From positions 248,001 through 312,000 of the forward strand of contig NZ_FORQ01000002.1 of the NCBI RefSeq assembly GCF_900114045.1: DNA of 64,000 bases. Direction: 5' to 3'. Position 1 is the stretch's first letter. Each line of letters begins with the position of its first letter. The DNA comes from Kaistella treverensis. GTDB lineage: Bacteria > Bacteroidota > Bacteroidia > Flavobacteriales > Weeksellaceae. Positions 26,905-35,407 of this stretch are shown one piece after another. The position numbers and the translations under genes are program-made. Under the pieces are notes generated by a model. That model was not told the origin of the DNA. It did no database searches and saw nothing but the letters and a program-made list of their open reading frames with translations.

Positions 26905-29280
26905 ATGGAAAACACACAGAATAAAGGAAATAAAACACAGTTTCCGCTTCCTCCCAAAAAAACCCGGAATACCGGCTGGAAAAAGTGGGTAAAAATGATC
27001 TGGATGGGACTTGCCATCCTGGTTGTAGGCATTGCCGGATTATTTTTTGCGGTTTCACAGGGTTTTCTTGGTGATATGCCCGATGTGAAGGAACTCGAAA
27101 ATCCAGATATCTATGTTGCTTCGGAAATTTACTCTTCAGACGGTAAACTTTTAGGAAAATTCGAAAAAGAAAAAACGCAGCCTGTTACTTACAAGCAGCT
27201 TCCACCGTATTTAATTTACGCTTTACAGGCAAAAGAAGATGAGCGCTTTAAAGAACATTCAGGAATTGATTTACAGTCCGTTGCGCGTGCCGTGGCATTT
27301 GGTGGTCAGCGTGGTGGTGGTTCCACCATTACCCAGCAGTTGGCAAAACTATTATTTACCGGAACAGCTTCGCAGAATACCGTTCAGCGTGTTTTTCAAA
27401 AACTGAAAGAATGGGTTGTGGCAGTAAGTCTTGAAAAAAGATATACCAAAGAAGAAATTATTACCCTCTATTTCAACAAGTTTGATTTTGTAAACAACGC
27501 AAATGGAATTGAAATGGCTTCGCGAATTTATTTTAACAAAAAAACGCCGGAGCTTACACTTCCGGAGGCAGCTACTTTTGTGGCGATGTTGGAAGCGCCG
27601 GTTGCGAATAATCCCTTGAGAAATCCGGACCGCGCGAAACGCAGAAGAGATGTGGTTTTAGACCAAATGCTGAAAACCGGATATTTGGATCAGCAAACTT
27701 ATGAAAAAGCCGTAGCAACACCAATTGAAACAGATTTTCATCCGATAAAAACCATCGACGACGGATATTCCGCGTATTACAAATCTTATCTGAGACAGGA
27801 AATCGAAGGTTATATTAAAGATTTTGAGAAAAAAACAGGAAAAAGACTGAATATTTTTAAAGATGGTTTAAAGATTTATACCACGCTGGATTCACGAATG
27901 CAGGTGTATGCTGAAGAAGCTATTAAAGAACATTTGACCGACCTCCAAAAAAGATTTGATGCTGAACAGCGCGGCCGTAAAGACCGTCCGTTCTACTTAA
28001 TTGATGACAAACAGATCAATTCCATCATGGTTCAGGCCATGAAGCGTACAGGCCGCTATAAGCAGCTTAAAAACGCGGGCGTTTCCGAAGATTCCATCAT
28101 GATCGATTTTAAAACCCCGATCAAAACCTCAAGATTTACCTGGGATGGTGAAGAAGAAGTAGAAATGTCGCCATGGGATTCCATCAGATACCACAAGCAA
28201 ATCGCGCAGGCGGGATTAATGTCTATGGTTCCTGGAACCGGCGAAATTAAAGCTTGGGTTGGCGGGATTAACTGGCAGCATTTCCAGTACGATCACATCA
28301 AGCAGGGAAAAAGGCAGGTTGGTTCTACATTTAAACCATTTGTTTACGCTACTGCGATTATGAAATTAGGGATGACGCCTTGTTCAACCGTTTCTAACGC
28401 AACTTACACCAAAGGAACGTGGCGCGTAGAAGGCTCCGGCGGAATGCTGACACTTCGTGATGCCTTAGCCCACTCTAAAAACCCGGTTGCCGTGCGCCTT
28501 ATTGAAATGACCGGCGTAAAAAGTGTAATCCAGACAGCGCGTGATTTGGGCGTCACTGAAGAAATTCCGAACGAATACGCCGTTGCTTTAGGTTCTTCTG
28601 ATATTACAATTTACGAAATGCTTGGCGCCTACAGTACTTTTGCAAATTACGGAAACTACATTAAACCCGAAATGATCTGGCGTATTGAAGATGCCAACTC
28701 CCGTTTGATTAAAGAGGTGAAACCAGTGACCAAAGAAGTAATGAATGAATTGTACGCCTACACCATGATTGATTTAATGAAAGGGGTTGCCGAATATGGT
28801 ACCGGTGCAGGCGAACTCGGTCGTCGCGGAGTTCCGCAAGGAATTGAAATTGCCGCCAAAACCGGAACAACACAAAACAACTCTGATGGTTGGTTTATGG
28901 GTATTACACCAAATCTTGCGACGGGAGTCTGGGTCGGCTGGGAAGACCGCGCGGCGCACTTCCGCGGAACGGGTGAAGGTCAGGGTGCGAAAATGGCGCT
29001 ACCCGTTTGGGCAATTTATATGAAAAAAGTCTGGGCCAATAAAGACCTCGAAGTTTCACCTGAAGACAAGTTTGTAAAACCTTCCAACTGGACCGGAAGC
29101 TGTACCGACTTACAGGGGCTTGGCGGTTATGGTGACGAAGGCGCGCTGCAAACTATCGATGAAATTAAAAATCCAAAAGCTGAAGAACCGGTTAACGTTC
29201 CGAAAAAATCTCCGGCGAAAAAAGAGGAAAATGTCAACGAAAAAATCAATACCGGCGAGGAAATTGATTTTAATAAATAA
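26905..29280 (+). CDS. ponA: Class A penicillin-binding protein 1A (bifunctional)
   Basis: Polymerises and cross-links peptidoglycan. After a membrane segment (about residues 32-54) comes a GT51 domain with KEDERFKEHSGID (catalytic Glu near residue 112) and GGGSTITQQLAKLLF, then a transpeptidase domain with Ser474 in STFKPF, SKNP, and Lys652 in KTGTTQ. The C-terminus (about 740-791) is Lys/Glu/Pro-rich and probably disordered. The 791-residue length is normal. It is 8 bp downstream of gldH and ends the operon. Confidence 0.96.
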   Translation: MENTQNKGNKTQFPLPPKKTRNTGWKKWVKMIWMGLAILVVGIAGLFFAVSQGFLGDMPDVKELENPDIYVASEIYSSDGKLLGKFEKEKTQPVTYKQLPPYLIYALQAKEDERFKEHSGIDLQSVARAVAFGGQRGGGSTITQQLAKLLFTGTASQNTVQRVFQKLKEWVVAVSLEKRYTKEEIITLYFNKFDFVNNANGIEMASRIYFNKKTPELTLPEAATFVAMLEAPVANNPLRNPDRAKRRRDVVLDQMLKTGYLDQQTYEKAVATPIETDFHPIKTIDDGYSAYYKSYLRQEIEGYIKDFEKKTGKRLNIFKDGLKIYTTLDSRMQVYAEEAIKEHLTDLQKRFDAEQRGRKDRPFYLIDDKQINSIMVQAMKRTGRYKQLKNAGVSEDSIMIDFKTPIKTSRFTWDGEEEVEMSPWDSIRYHKQIAQAGLMSMVPGTGEIKAWVGGINWQHFQYDHIKQGKRQVGSTFKPFVYATAIMKLGMTPCSTVSNATYTKGTWRVEGSGGMLTLRDALAHSKNPVAVRLIEMTGVKSVIQTARDLGVTEEIPNEYAVALGSSDITIYEMLGAYSTFANYGNYIKPEMIWRIEDANSRLIKEVKPVTKEVMNELYAYTMIDLMKGVAEYGTGAGELGRRGVPQGIEIAAKTGTTQNNSDGWFMGITPNLATGVWVGWEDRAAHFRGTGEGQGAKMALPVWAIYMKKVWANKDLEVSPEDKFVKPSNWTGSCTDLQGLGGYGDEGALQTIDEIKNPKAEEPVNVPKKSPAKKEENVNEKINTGEEIDFNK

Positions 29281-29300
29281 GTTCTATTTTACTCATAACA

Positions 29301-29332
29301 TCCTTTCAAAGTAATTTGGAAGGATTTTTTTT
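29301..29332 (+). terminator. Terminator of the ricT-gldH-PBP1A operon
   Basis: A 10-bp stem, TCCTTTCAAA (29301-29310) with TTTGGAAGGA (29315-29324, one G-T pair) and a GTAA loop, followed by eight T. The T-run merges directly into the -7 box of the next gene. Confidence 0.9.
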
Positions 29333-29339
29333 ACCTTTG
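29332..29339 (+). promoter_or_regulatory. -7 box of the SelO gene, apparently leaderless
   Basis: TACCTTTG matches TANNTTTG and ends only 4 nt before the ATG at 29344, so transcription would begin at or next to the start codon. Confidence 0.5.
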
Positions 29340-29343
29340 ATAC

Positions 29344-30888
29344 ATGAATTTAGACCGTATAACACAACCATATTTCGAAATTTTTCCGGGTGATTTGTCC
29401 GGAAATCCTCAGCAGCGCCAAACGCCACAAATGGTCTTTTCAACCGTTAAAATCGTAGGTTTTGAAAAGCCGGAGCTTATAGTCTTTAATGAAAAACTGG
29501 CGCAGGAAATCGGTTTGGGTGAAATTGAAAACCAGGATGATCTGAACTTTTTAAATGCTTCTGCACTTCCGGAAAATATTAAAACGTATTCTACGGCGTA
29601 CGCCGGACATCAGTTTGGGAACTGGGCGGGACAGCTTGGCGATGGACGCGCAATTTTTGCCGGTGAAATAACCAATGAAAATGGCAAAAAAACAGAACTT
29701 CAGTGGAAAGGTGCGGGCGCAACTCCGTATTCCAGACATGCTGATGGTCGTGCGGTGCTGCGCTCTTCCGTGCGGGAATATCTAATGAGTGAAGCGATGC
29801 ACCATCTTGGCATTCCGACAACGCGCGCACTTTCGCTTTCGCTGAGCGGCGAGCAGGTTGTTCGCGATATGTTGTATGACGGACATGCGGCGTACGAAAA
29901 AGGCGCCGTCATGATGCGGACAGCACCGAGCTTTTTGCGCTTCGGTCATTTTGAATTATTATCAGCGCAGAAGGAAACAGCTACTTTGCAAAAATTAGCC
30001 GATTTTGCCATCAAAAATTATTTCGCGGAAATCGATGAAAGCAGTTCAACAAAATATGCGGAATTTTTCCAGAAAATTTCTGATTTAACCGCGGATATGA
30101 TTGTAGAATGGTACCGCGTGGGATTTGTGCATGGCGTGATGAATACCGACAACATGTCGATTCTTGGTCTTACGATTGATTACGGGCCGTTTTCATTTTT
30201 AGACGAATATCACCTGAATTTTACACCGAACACCACAGATTTACCGGGCCGACGTTATGCGTTTGGAAATCAGGCGAAGATTGCGCAGTGGAATCTTTGG
30301 CAATTGGCGAATGCGCTTTATCCATTAATTAAAGATGAGCAACAACTGGAAGAGACGCTGAATAATTTCAACGAACGTTTTTGGCAAAAACACGATGAAA
30401 TGATGGCGAAAAAATTTGGTTTTAATGAACTTTTGGATGAAGATGCAGCTTTTTTCACCGAAGCGCAGCAGCTTATGCAGGATTTAAGCCTCGATTATAC
30501 CTTATTTTTTAAACAACTTGAAACTTACACGGAAGAAAGCGACAGTAAACTTCATTTTGAAAGTGTCTTTTACCATTCAATTACAACTGAAAACAGAGAA
30601 AAATTAAATGTTTTTCTTGGCAAATATTTAGAAAGGCTTGAGAAAAACAGCATTTCAAAAGAAGAATCTTTGGAGCTGATGCAAAAAACCAATCCAAAGT
30701 TCATCCTTCGAAATTACCTGCTTTTTGAATGTATCAATGAATTAAATGAAGGCAAAAAAGATCTTTTAAATAAATTGCAACACGCTTTAGAAAATCCATA
30801 CAAAGAAATTTACCCGGAATTTTCGGTGAAAAGACCTTCATTTTACGATGGGCAAACCGGAAGTTCTACCCTGTCCTGCAGTTCCTAA
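29344..30888 (+). CDS. selO: SelO/YdiU-family protein AMPylase (pseudokinase fold)
   Basis: Homologue of selenoprotein O, a pseudokinase that transfers AMP to hydroxyl side chains of proteins and is linked to redox stress. Typical segments are YAGHQFGNWAGQLGDGRA (about residues 81-98), WKGAGATPYSRHADGRA, RALSLSLSGEQVVRD, and the metal- and ATP-site HGVMNTDNMSILGLTIDYGP (about 263-282). The C-terminus ends CSS, so a cysteine occupies the place where eukaryotic SelO has selenocysteine. The 514-residue length is in range. It is followed by a membrane-protein gene after 2 bp. Confidence 0.93.
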   Translation: MNLDRITQPYFEIFPGDLSGNPQQRQTPQMVFSTVKIVGFEKPELIVFNEKLAQEIGLGEIENQDDLNFLNASALPENIKTYSTAYAGHQFGNWAGQLGDGRAIFAGEITNENGKKTELQWKGAGATPYSRHADGRAVLRSSVREYLMSEAMHHLGIPTTRALSLSLSGEQVVRDMLYDGHAAYEKGAVMMRTAPSFLRFGHFELLSAQKETATLQKLADFAIKNYFAEIDESSSTKYAEFFQKISDLTADMIVEWYRVGFVHGVMNTDNMSILGLTIDYGPFSFLDEYHLNFTPNTTDLPGRRYAFGNQAKIAQWNLWQLANALYPLIKDEQQLEETLNNFNERFWQKHDEMMAKKFGFNELLDEDAAFFTEAQQLMQDLSLDYTLFFKQLETYTEESDSKLHFESVFYHSITTENREKLNVFLGKYLERLEKNSISKEESLELMQKTNPKFILRNYLLFECINELNEGKKDLLNKLQHALENPYKEIYPEFSVKRPSFYDGQTGSSTLSCSS

Positions 30889-30890
30889 AA

Positions 30891-32195
30891 TTGCCTATTT
30901 TTGCAGCTAAAATTTCACTTTTGGATTTCAAACAAAAATTTACCGATTTGCTGCGGACGGTTTTCCCGGAAACAAAATTTGAGCTGCTTTTATTTCTGAT
31001 TTTTATCAGCGTCTACGGCATTCTGGGAACCATAATCGCCTTAGATTACCGCATTATTTTTGATAACAGAATTCCGTGGGACGCGTATTTCAGCTTTGAT
31101 AACCGTGCGATTGTGATGACCGGCGGCGGTTTTGAAAGACATCCGCTGGCCAATTATTTTTTTAGCTGGATCCGGGAGTTTGCTCTCTTGTTTTCAAACG
31201 GTGAAAAAAACGAAATTTTTCGGCTGGTTTTGGCAGGTTGCAGCAATCTGGGGGTGAGTTTAAGTTTAATCCAGATTTATAAATATCTGAAAAACATTAT
31301 CACTTTACCGAAAAAAATTTCGAGCTTAATCACCATTTTTTTTGCTTTTTTCAGCACACCGATTTTGCTTTCTTTTACGCCGGAAACGTACACTTACACC
31401 TTATTTTTTCTGACGCTGTTTAATTATTACGCGGCGCTGAAACTCAGGAAAAATGAAAAAATTCCGGCCTCCGCGCTGGTTTTTTCCGGAATTGCTGTTG
31501 GAGGATTAACCGTGACCAATATTGTTAAAGTGTATATTCCTTTGCTGTTTGAAGAAAAAGTGTTCCGGGACTGGCGAAAATTTGGCAGTTTGGTTTTACG
31601 TGTAGCACTTTCGGTGGCAGCTTTTGTTTTGCTGTTTATGTATCGCTTAAACTTTAAATTTCTACATTTTTTCGAAAAATCCACAGAACAGTTGGAAAAA
31701 TTTTCAAACCCGAAAGTTACGCCCGTTTGGGATATGATAATTTCCTGGTTTTTCGGTGGAAATATGCTTTTCAGCTCTTTTATTCTGCGCGATTATCACA
31801 ACAAAAAAGGTTTTGAATACAAGGCACTTTTTATGGACGTTTACACCGGCGTGTTCCCCTACATTTTTGTCGGAATCGTTCTATTTTTGGTTGTTTGGAG
31901 CTACGCAAAAAATTTCAAAAATAAGCTGGTTCAGGTTTTAATGCTGTCGTTTTTAGTGGATGTTTTAATTCACTGTATTTTAAAATTCGGGCTTCACACT
32001 TCGTATATTTACGGTGGACATTTTATTTTCATTGTTCCGCTGATGATCGGCTGGCTTTTTTACGCTTACCGAAATTCTGCTAAAATGATTTCAATTTTAT
32101 TCGCCACTGTTTCGGTGCTTTTCTTTTATTTAGCACTCAATAATTTTTATCGGATGACGGAATTTTTCCAATTTCTGGATTTTTACTATCGCTAA
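30891..32195 (+). CDS. Multi-pass membrane protein, DUF6080-like
   Basis: A protein of up to 434 residues with about ten hydrophobic segments and no motif I can assign with certainty; it may be the family labelled DUF6080. A conserved-looking PWDAYFSFDNRAIVMTGGGF followed by ERHPLANYFF sits after the first membrane segment, a place where GT-C glycosyltransferases and their relatives hold an acidic catalytic loop. A glycan-lipid role is therefore possible but unproven. The frame opens with TTG at 30891, but a -7-like TATTTTTG at 30896 overlaps it, so TTG at 30921 is an alternative start. Confidence 0.7.
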   Translation: MPIFAAKISLLDFKQKFTDLLRTVFPETKFELLLFLIFISVYGILGTIIALDYRIIFDNRIPWDAYFSFDNRAIVMTGGGFERHPLANYFFSWIREFALLFSNGEKNEIFRLVLAGCSNLGVSLSLIQIYKYLKNIITLPKKISSLITIFFAFFSTPILLSFTPETYTYTLFFLTLFNYYAALKLRKNEKIPASALVFSGIAVGGLTVTNIVKVYIPLLFEEKVFRDWRKFGSLVLRVALSVAAFVLLFMYRLNFKFLHFFEKSTEQLEKFSNPKVTPVWDMIISWFFGGNMLFSSFILRDYHNKKGFEYKALFMDVYTGVFPYIFVGIVLFLVVWSYAKNFKNKLVQVLMLSFLVDVLIHCILKFGLHTSYIYGGHFIFIVPLMIGWLFYAYRNSAKMISILFATVSVLFFYLALNNFYRMTEFFQFLDFYYR

Positions 32196-32204
32196 ATATT
32201 AAAC

Positions 32205-32240
32205 CAAAAAAACGCGCTAAAAGCACGTTTTTTTTCATTT
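32205..32240. terminator. Bidirectional terminator between convergent genes
   Basis: AAAACG and CGTTTT flank a CGCTAAAAGCA hairpin (about 32208-32232), with A and T runs on either side. It lies between two convergent genes and is a copy of the dispersed TAAAA-loop element. Confidence 0.65.
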
Positions 32241-32253
32241 TAACCACAAGTTT

Positions 32254-33624
32254 TTATTTCTTTTTGGCTTTTACTTTATCAACTTCCTCTTTAATAAAAG
32301 GATATTTCTGCTGCATATCATCCAAAAGCTGCGGATCGAGTTCCAGCGCTTTTGCGAGTGAGTTTCTGCCTTTTTTCTGGTTGTTCAGGTGGAAATAGCA
32401 GTTGCTAAGCTGATAATACAGTTCTGCTCTGTTATGTAGTTTTGTACCATTTAAAAGCACCGCAATTGCTTCTTCATATTCACCAATCAGCATCAAAACT
32501 TCCGATTGCGCGTACCAGTTATAAAAGCGGTTCGGCTCAAAATCCACCAGTTTTTTAAGGCAAATTAAACTTTCTTCAAACTCACCAGCTTCAATGTGAA
32601 GATACGCCAACCTTTTCTGATATTCCATATTGGTGTCGTTCAGCGAAACAGCCTCTTTTGCAAAATGCAGCGCTTCCTTCATGCTGCCCATTTCTTCGTA
32701 GACATACGACTGTTCGATCATCGACATATAAAATTGCGGGTCATCGCGAAGTGATTTTTGGAAAAAATTCAGAGCTAAAACAGGTTGTTTATTCTCTTTG
32801 TAACACAGCCCGATTTTATAGAAAGTGAAAGATTTGGTATATTCTAGCGCCAACATTTCTTCATAGACTGCGATGGCTTTTAACCACTCTCCCATCGCTT
32901 CATAACATGCTGCTTTGTTCGCATAAACGCCAACGGATTGGGAATTGATCGCCAATAAATAATCAAAACCTCTGATGGCTTCTTCGTAATTTTTCTTATT
33001 GAAGTAAAACTGACCGTATTCGTACCACGCAGTTTCCGAAAAAGCATATTTATCCAAATAACCATTCAAAAATTCGATGGCTTCATCGCCTCTTTTCAGC
33101 TGGTTGTAGCAAAACATAATGTTTTCTAACGAATATTCATCCTGCGGATCGAATGTCAGTGCGAGTTTATAATGTTTCAGTGCCTTGAAAGGATCTTCAA
33201 GGTTTACGTATTCGTCTGCGATAAAGTTGTGCAGGAAGTTTTCCTCTTCACCGAGTTCTAAAGCAAATTCACAATATTCAATGGAACGTCGCGGGTTTCC
33301 AAGATTTGAATAATATTTCGCACAGCACACCAGAAAATCTGTTTTTTCCATGCAGCTTTCCTTTAGTTCAGCCATTAATTCTTTGGCTTCCGCGTATTTT
33401 TCAAGTTCGAGAAATACTTCGAACTGCTTTACTTTAAGGTCGATAGAATTGGGATGGATTTTAAGGCCATATTTTGTCGCCATATCGGCAAACGAAATAT
33501 CGCCCATTTCCAGGTAGTGAATAATGATTTCTTCGTATTCTTCGGTTTCGAAGTACAATTCGTCATTATTTTCTATCATTGCTTCGAACCGTTGTACTAG
33601 TTCGTTTTCAAAAAATTCTTCCAA
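32254..33624 (-). CDS. Tetratricopeptide-repeat protein
   Basis: A 456-residue, acidic, apparently cytoplasmic protein (no signal peptide or membrane segment) made almost entirely of about ten TPR-like helical hairpins, for example ALKHYKLALTFDPQDEYSLE and EEAIRGFDYLLAINSQSVGV. TPR arrays bind proteins; no partner can be named. The C-terminal ~40 residues are basic. It lies 98 bp downstream of glmM in the same direction and could be co-transcribed with it. Confidence 0.85.
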   Translation of the reverse strand: MEEFFENELVQRFEAMIENNDELYFETEEYEEIIIHYLEMGDISFADMATKYGLKIHPNSIDLKVKQFEVFLELEKYAEAKELMAELKESCMEKTDFLVCCAKYYSNLGNPRRSIEYCEFALELGEEENFLHNFIADEYVNLEDPFKALKHYKLALTFDPQDEYSLENIMFCYNQLKRGDEAIEFLNGYLDKYAFSETAWYEYGQFYFNKKNYEEAIRGFDYLLAINSQSVGVYANKAACYEAMGEWLKAIAVYEEMLALEYTKSFTFYKIGLCYKENKQPVLALNFFQKSLRDDPQFYMSMIEQSYVYEEMGSMKEALHFAKEAVSLNDTNMEYQKRLAYLHIEAGEFEESLICLKKLVDFEPNRFYNWYAQSEVLMLIGEYEEAIAVLLNGTKLHNRAELYYQLSNCYFHLNNQKKGRNSLAKALELDPQLLDDMQQKYPFIKEEVDKVKAKKK

Positions 33625-33722
33625 TAGTATATTTTACGGTTATTTCCGATGGAGGAATTGCGCTTGCAACCTTCGGAAAAACCTTTTACTTAAACATTTA
33701 TTAAATTTAATAAAAATTCTGT

Positions 33723-35105
33723 TTAAATCAGACTTCTTATTTTTGCAATCATCTGGTCGCCCAGCTGATCTGCTTCTTCCTGAGAAAAAGCTTCAGTGTA
33801 AATCCTGATAATCGGTTCGGTATTCGATTTTCTGAGGTGCACCCAGTTATTTTCAAAATCGATTTTTACGCCGTCCACCGTAGAAATTTCCTCCTTTTGA
33901 TACTCTTTTTTCGCTTTTGTTAAAAGTGAATCCACATCGATGTCCGGCGTGAGTTCAATTTTCTTCTTACCCATGAAATAGCTTGGATAAGTTGCGCGAA
34001 GTTCGGAAACCATTTTGTTTTCTTTTGCCAAATGCGTTAAAAAAAGCGCTACACCAACCAAAGAATCGCGGCCGTAATGCAAATCCGGATAGATGATTCC
34101 ACCATTTCCTTCACCGCCAATCACCGCGTTTTTTTCTTTCATTAAAGTCACCACATTTACTTCGCCCACCGCGCTCGCAAAATATTCGGAGCCCGAATTT
34201 CTTGCAACATCTCTTAAAGCGCGGCTGGAAGATAGATTGGAAATTGCTACGCCTTTTTTATTTTTCAAAAGGTAATCTGCAACCGCGACCAAAGTGTATT
34301 CTTCACCGAAAAGTTCACCATTTTCATCTACCAAAGCCAAACGGTCAACATCCGGATCGACCACGATGCCGACATCAGCTTTTTCGGTTTTCATTAATTC
34401 ACAAATATCACCCAAATGCTCTTTCAACGGCTCCGGATTGTGCGGAAAATGCCCGTTTGGTTCACAATATAATTTTACGACGTCGCAGCCCAATTTTTCC
34501 AATAATTGTGGAATGGCAATTCCGCCCGTAGAATTTACGGCATCAACAACAACCTTAAATTTCTTGGCTTTAATGGCTTCTGCGTCAACCATTGGTAAAT
34601 CTAAAATCTTCTGGATATGAATATCAAAAGCGTCGTCGCGCGTTTCATATTTTCCTAAATCATCAACTTCAGCGTAATCGAAATCCTGACTTTCAGCCAA
34701 AGCCAAAACATCAGTACCGTTTTCACCCGAAATAAATTCGCCTTTTTCATTCAATAATTTCAGAGCGTTCCACTGCTTCGGGTTGTGTGAAGCGGTAAGA
34801 ATTATTCCACCATCAGCCTGAAGTTCCGGAACCATCACTTCCACTGTTGGCGTGGTAGAAAGTCCAAGATCGATGACATTAATTCCTAAACCTTGTAAAG
34901 TTGCAGTGACCAGTGAATTTACCATTGCGCCGGAAATGCGCGCATCGCGGCCGACAACCAGGGTTAAATCTTTTTTATTTTTATTCTTCTGAAGCCAGGT
35001 TCCAAAGGCGGAAGTAAATTTTACCACATCAAGTGGCGTAAGATTTTCATCAACTTTACCGCCGATGGTGCCGCGGATTCCAGAAATAGATTTTATTAAA
35101 GACAT
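33723..35105 (-). CDS. glmM: Phosphoglucosamine mutase (alpha-D-phosphohexomutase)
   Basis: Predicted to convert glucosamine 6-phosphate to glucosamine 1-phosphate for UDP-GlcNAc synthesis. Signatures are the start SGIRGTIGG, the phosphoserine loop ILTASHNPKQWN (about residues 99-110), the metal loop VDPDVDRLALV (about 240-250), GGEGNGG (about 318) and the phosphate-binding RKSNTEPIIRIY near residue 433. The 460-residue length fits. A phosphomannomutase/phosphoglucomutase activity is the alternative, but peptidoglycan synthesis needs at least one such enzyme. Confidence 0.88.
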   Translation of the reverse strand: MSLIKSISGIRGTIGGKVDENLTPLDVVKFTSAFGTWLQKNKNKKDLTLVVGRDARISGAMVNSLVTATLQGLGINVIDLGLSTTPTVEVMVPELQADGGIILTASHNPKQWNALKLLNEKGEFISGENGTDVLALAESQDFDYAEVDDLGKYETRDDAFDIHIQKILDLPMVDAEAIKAKKFKVVVDAVNSTGGIAIPQLLEKLGCDVVKLYCEPNGHFPHNPEPLKEHLGDICELMKTEKADVGIVVDPDVDRLALVDENGELFGEEYTLVAVADYLLKNKKGVAISNLSSSRALRDVARNSGSEYFASAVGEVNVVTLMKEKNAVIGGEGNGGIIYPDLHYGRDSLVGVALFLTHLAKENKMVSELRATYPSYFMGKKKIELTPDIDVDSLLTKAKKEYQKEEISTVDGVKIDFENNWVHLRKSNTEPIIRIYTEAFSQEEADQLGDQMIAKIRSLI

Positions 35106-35149
35106 ATTTTCAATTTTTTAGCACGAAGTGCGTGTGTTTTTTCGATGTG

Positions 35150-35157
35150 CAAAATTA
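35150..35157 (-). promoter_or_regulatory. -7 box of glmM
   Basis: Leftward TAATTTTG matches TANNTTTG, 45 nt upstream of the glmM ATG. Confidence 0.5.
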
Positions 35158-35180
35158 CGAATTAAATGGAAAAGAAAATA

Positions 35181-35213
35181 GCGCCTTAAAACGGCTTTTT
35201 TTTCAAAATGAAA
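35181..35213 (+). repeat. Dispersed TAAAA-loop element
   Basis: GCGCCTTAAAACGGC followed by a run of T and CAAAATGAAAA. It lies between the glmM promoter and the end of the feo operon and may serve as the feo terminator when read leftward. Confidence 0.5.
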
Positions 35214-35254
35214 ATTTTAAAAAGGTAAAAATCAAGCTATTTAGCCCGGAATTT

Positions 35255-35407
35255 TTAACTACAGCAATCGCGGTCGCAGCCGGCTTTTCCTTTGGATTTA
35301 AATTTTTTCGAGCTGAAATTGCGCGCGATAATTTTAAACAGAGAATATCCTGCAATTAAAACAATTGCGGCAATAATAAGGTATTGAAAAAGAAGTGAAT
35401 TATCCAT
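35255..35407 (-). CDS. FeoB-associated Cys-rich membrane peptide
   Basis: A 50-residue protein starting MDNSLLFQYLIIAAIVLIAG, with one membrane segment (about residues 7-25), a basic stretch, and a C-terminal GCDRDCC cysteine cluster. This matches the small FeoB-associated Cys-rich peptides found downstream of feoB in many Bacteroidota. Its ATG overlaps the feoB stop codon by one base, so translation is probably coupled. The role is presumed to be in ferrous iron transport. Confidence 0.85.
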   Translation of the reverse strand: MDNSLLFQYLIIAAIVLIAGYSLFKIIARNFSSKKFKSKGKAGCDRDCCS

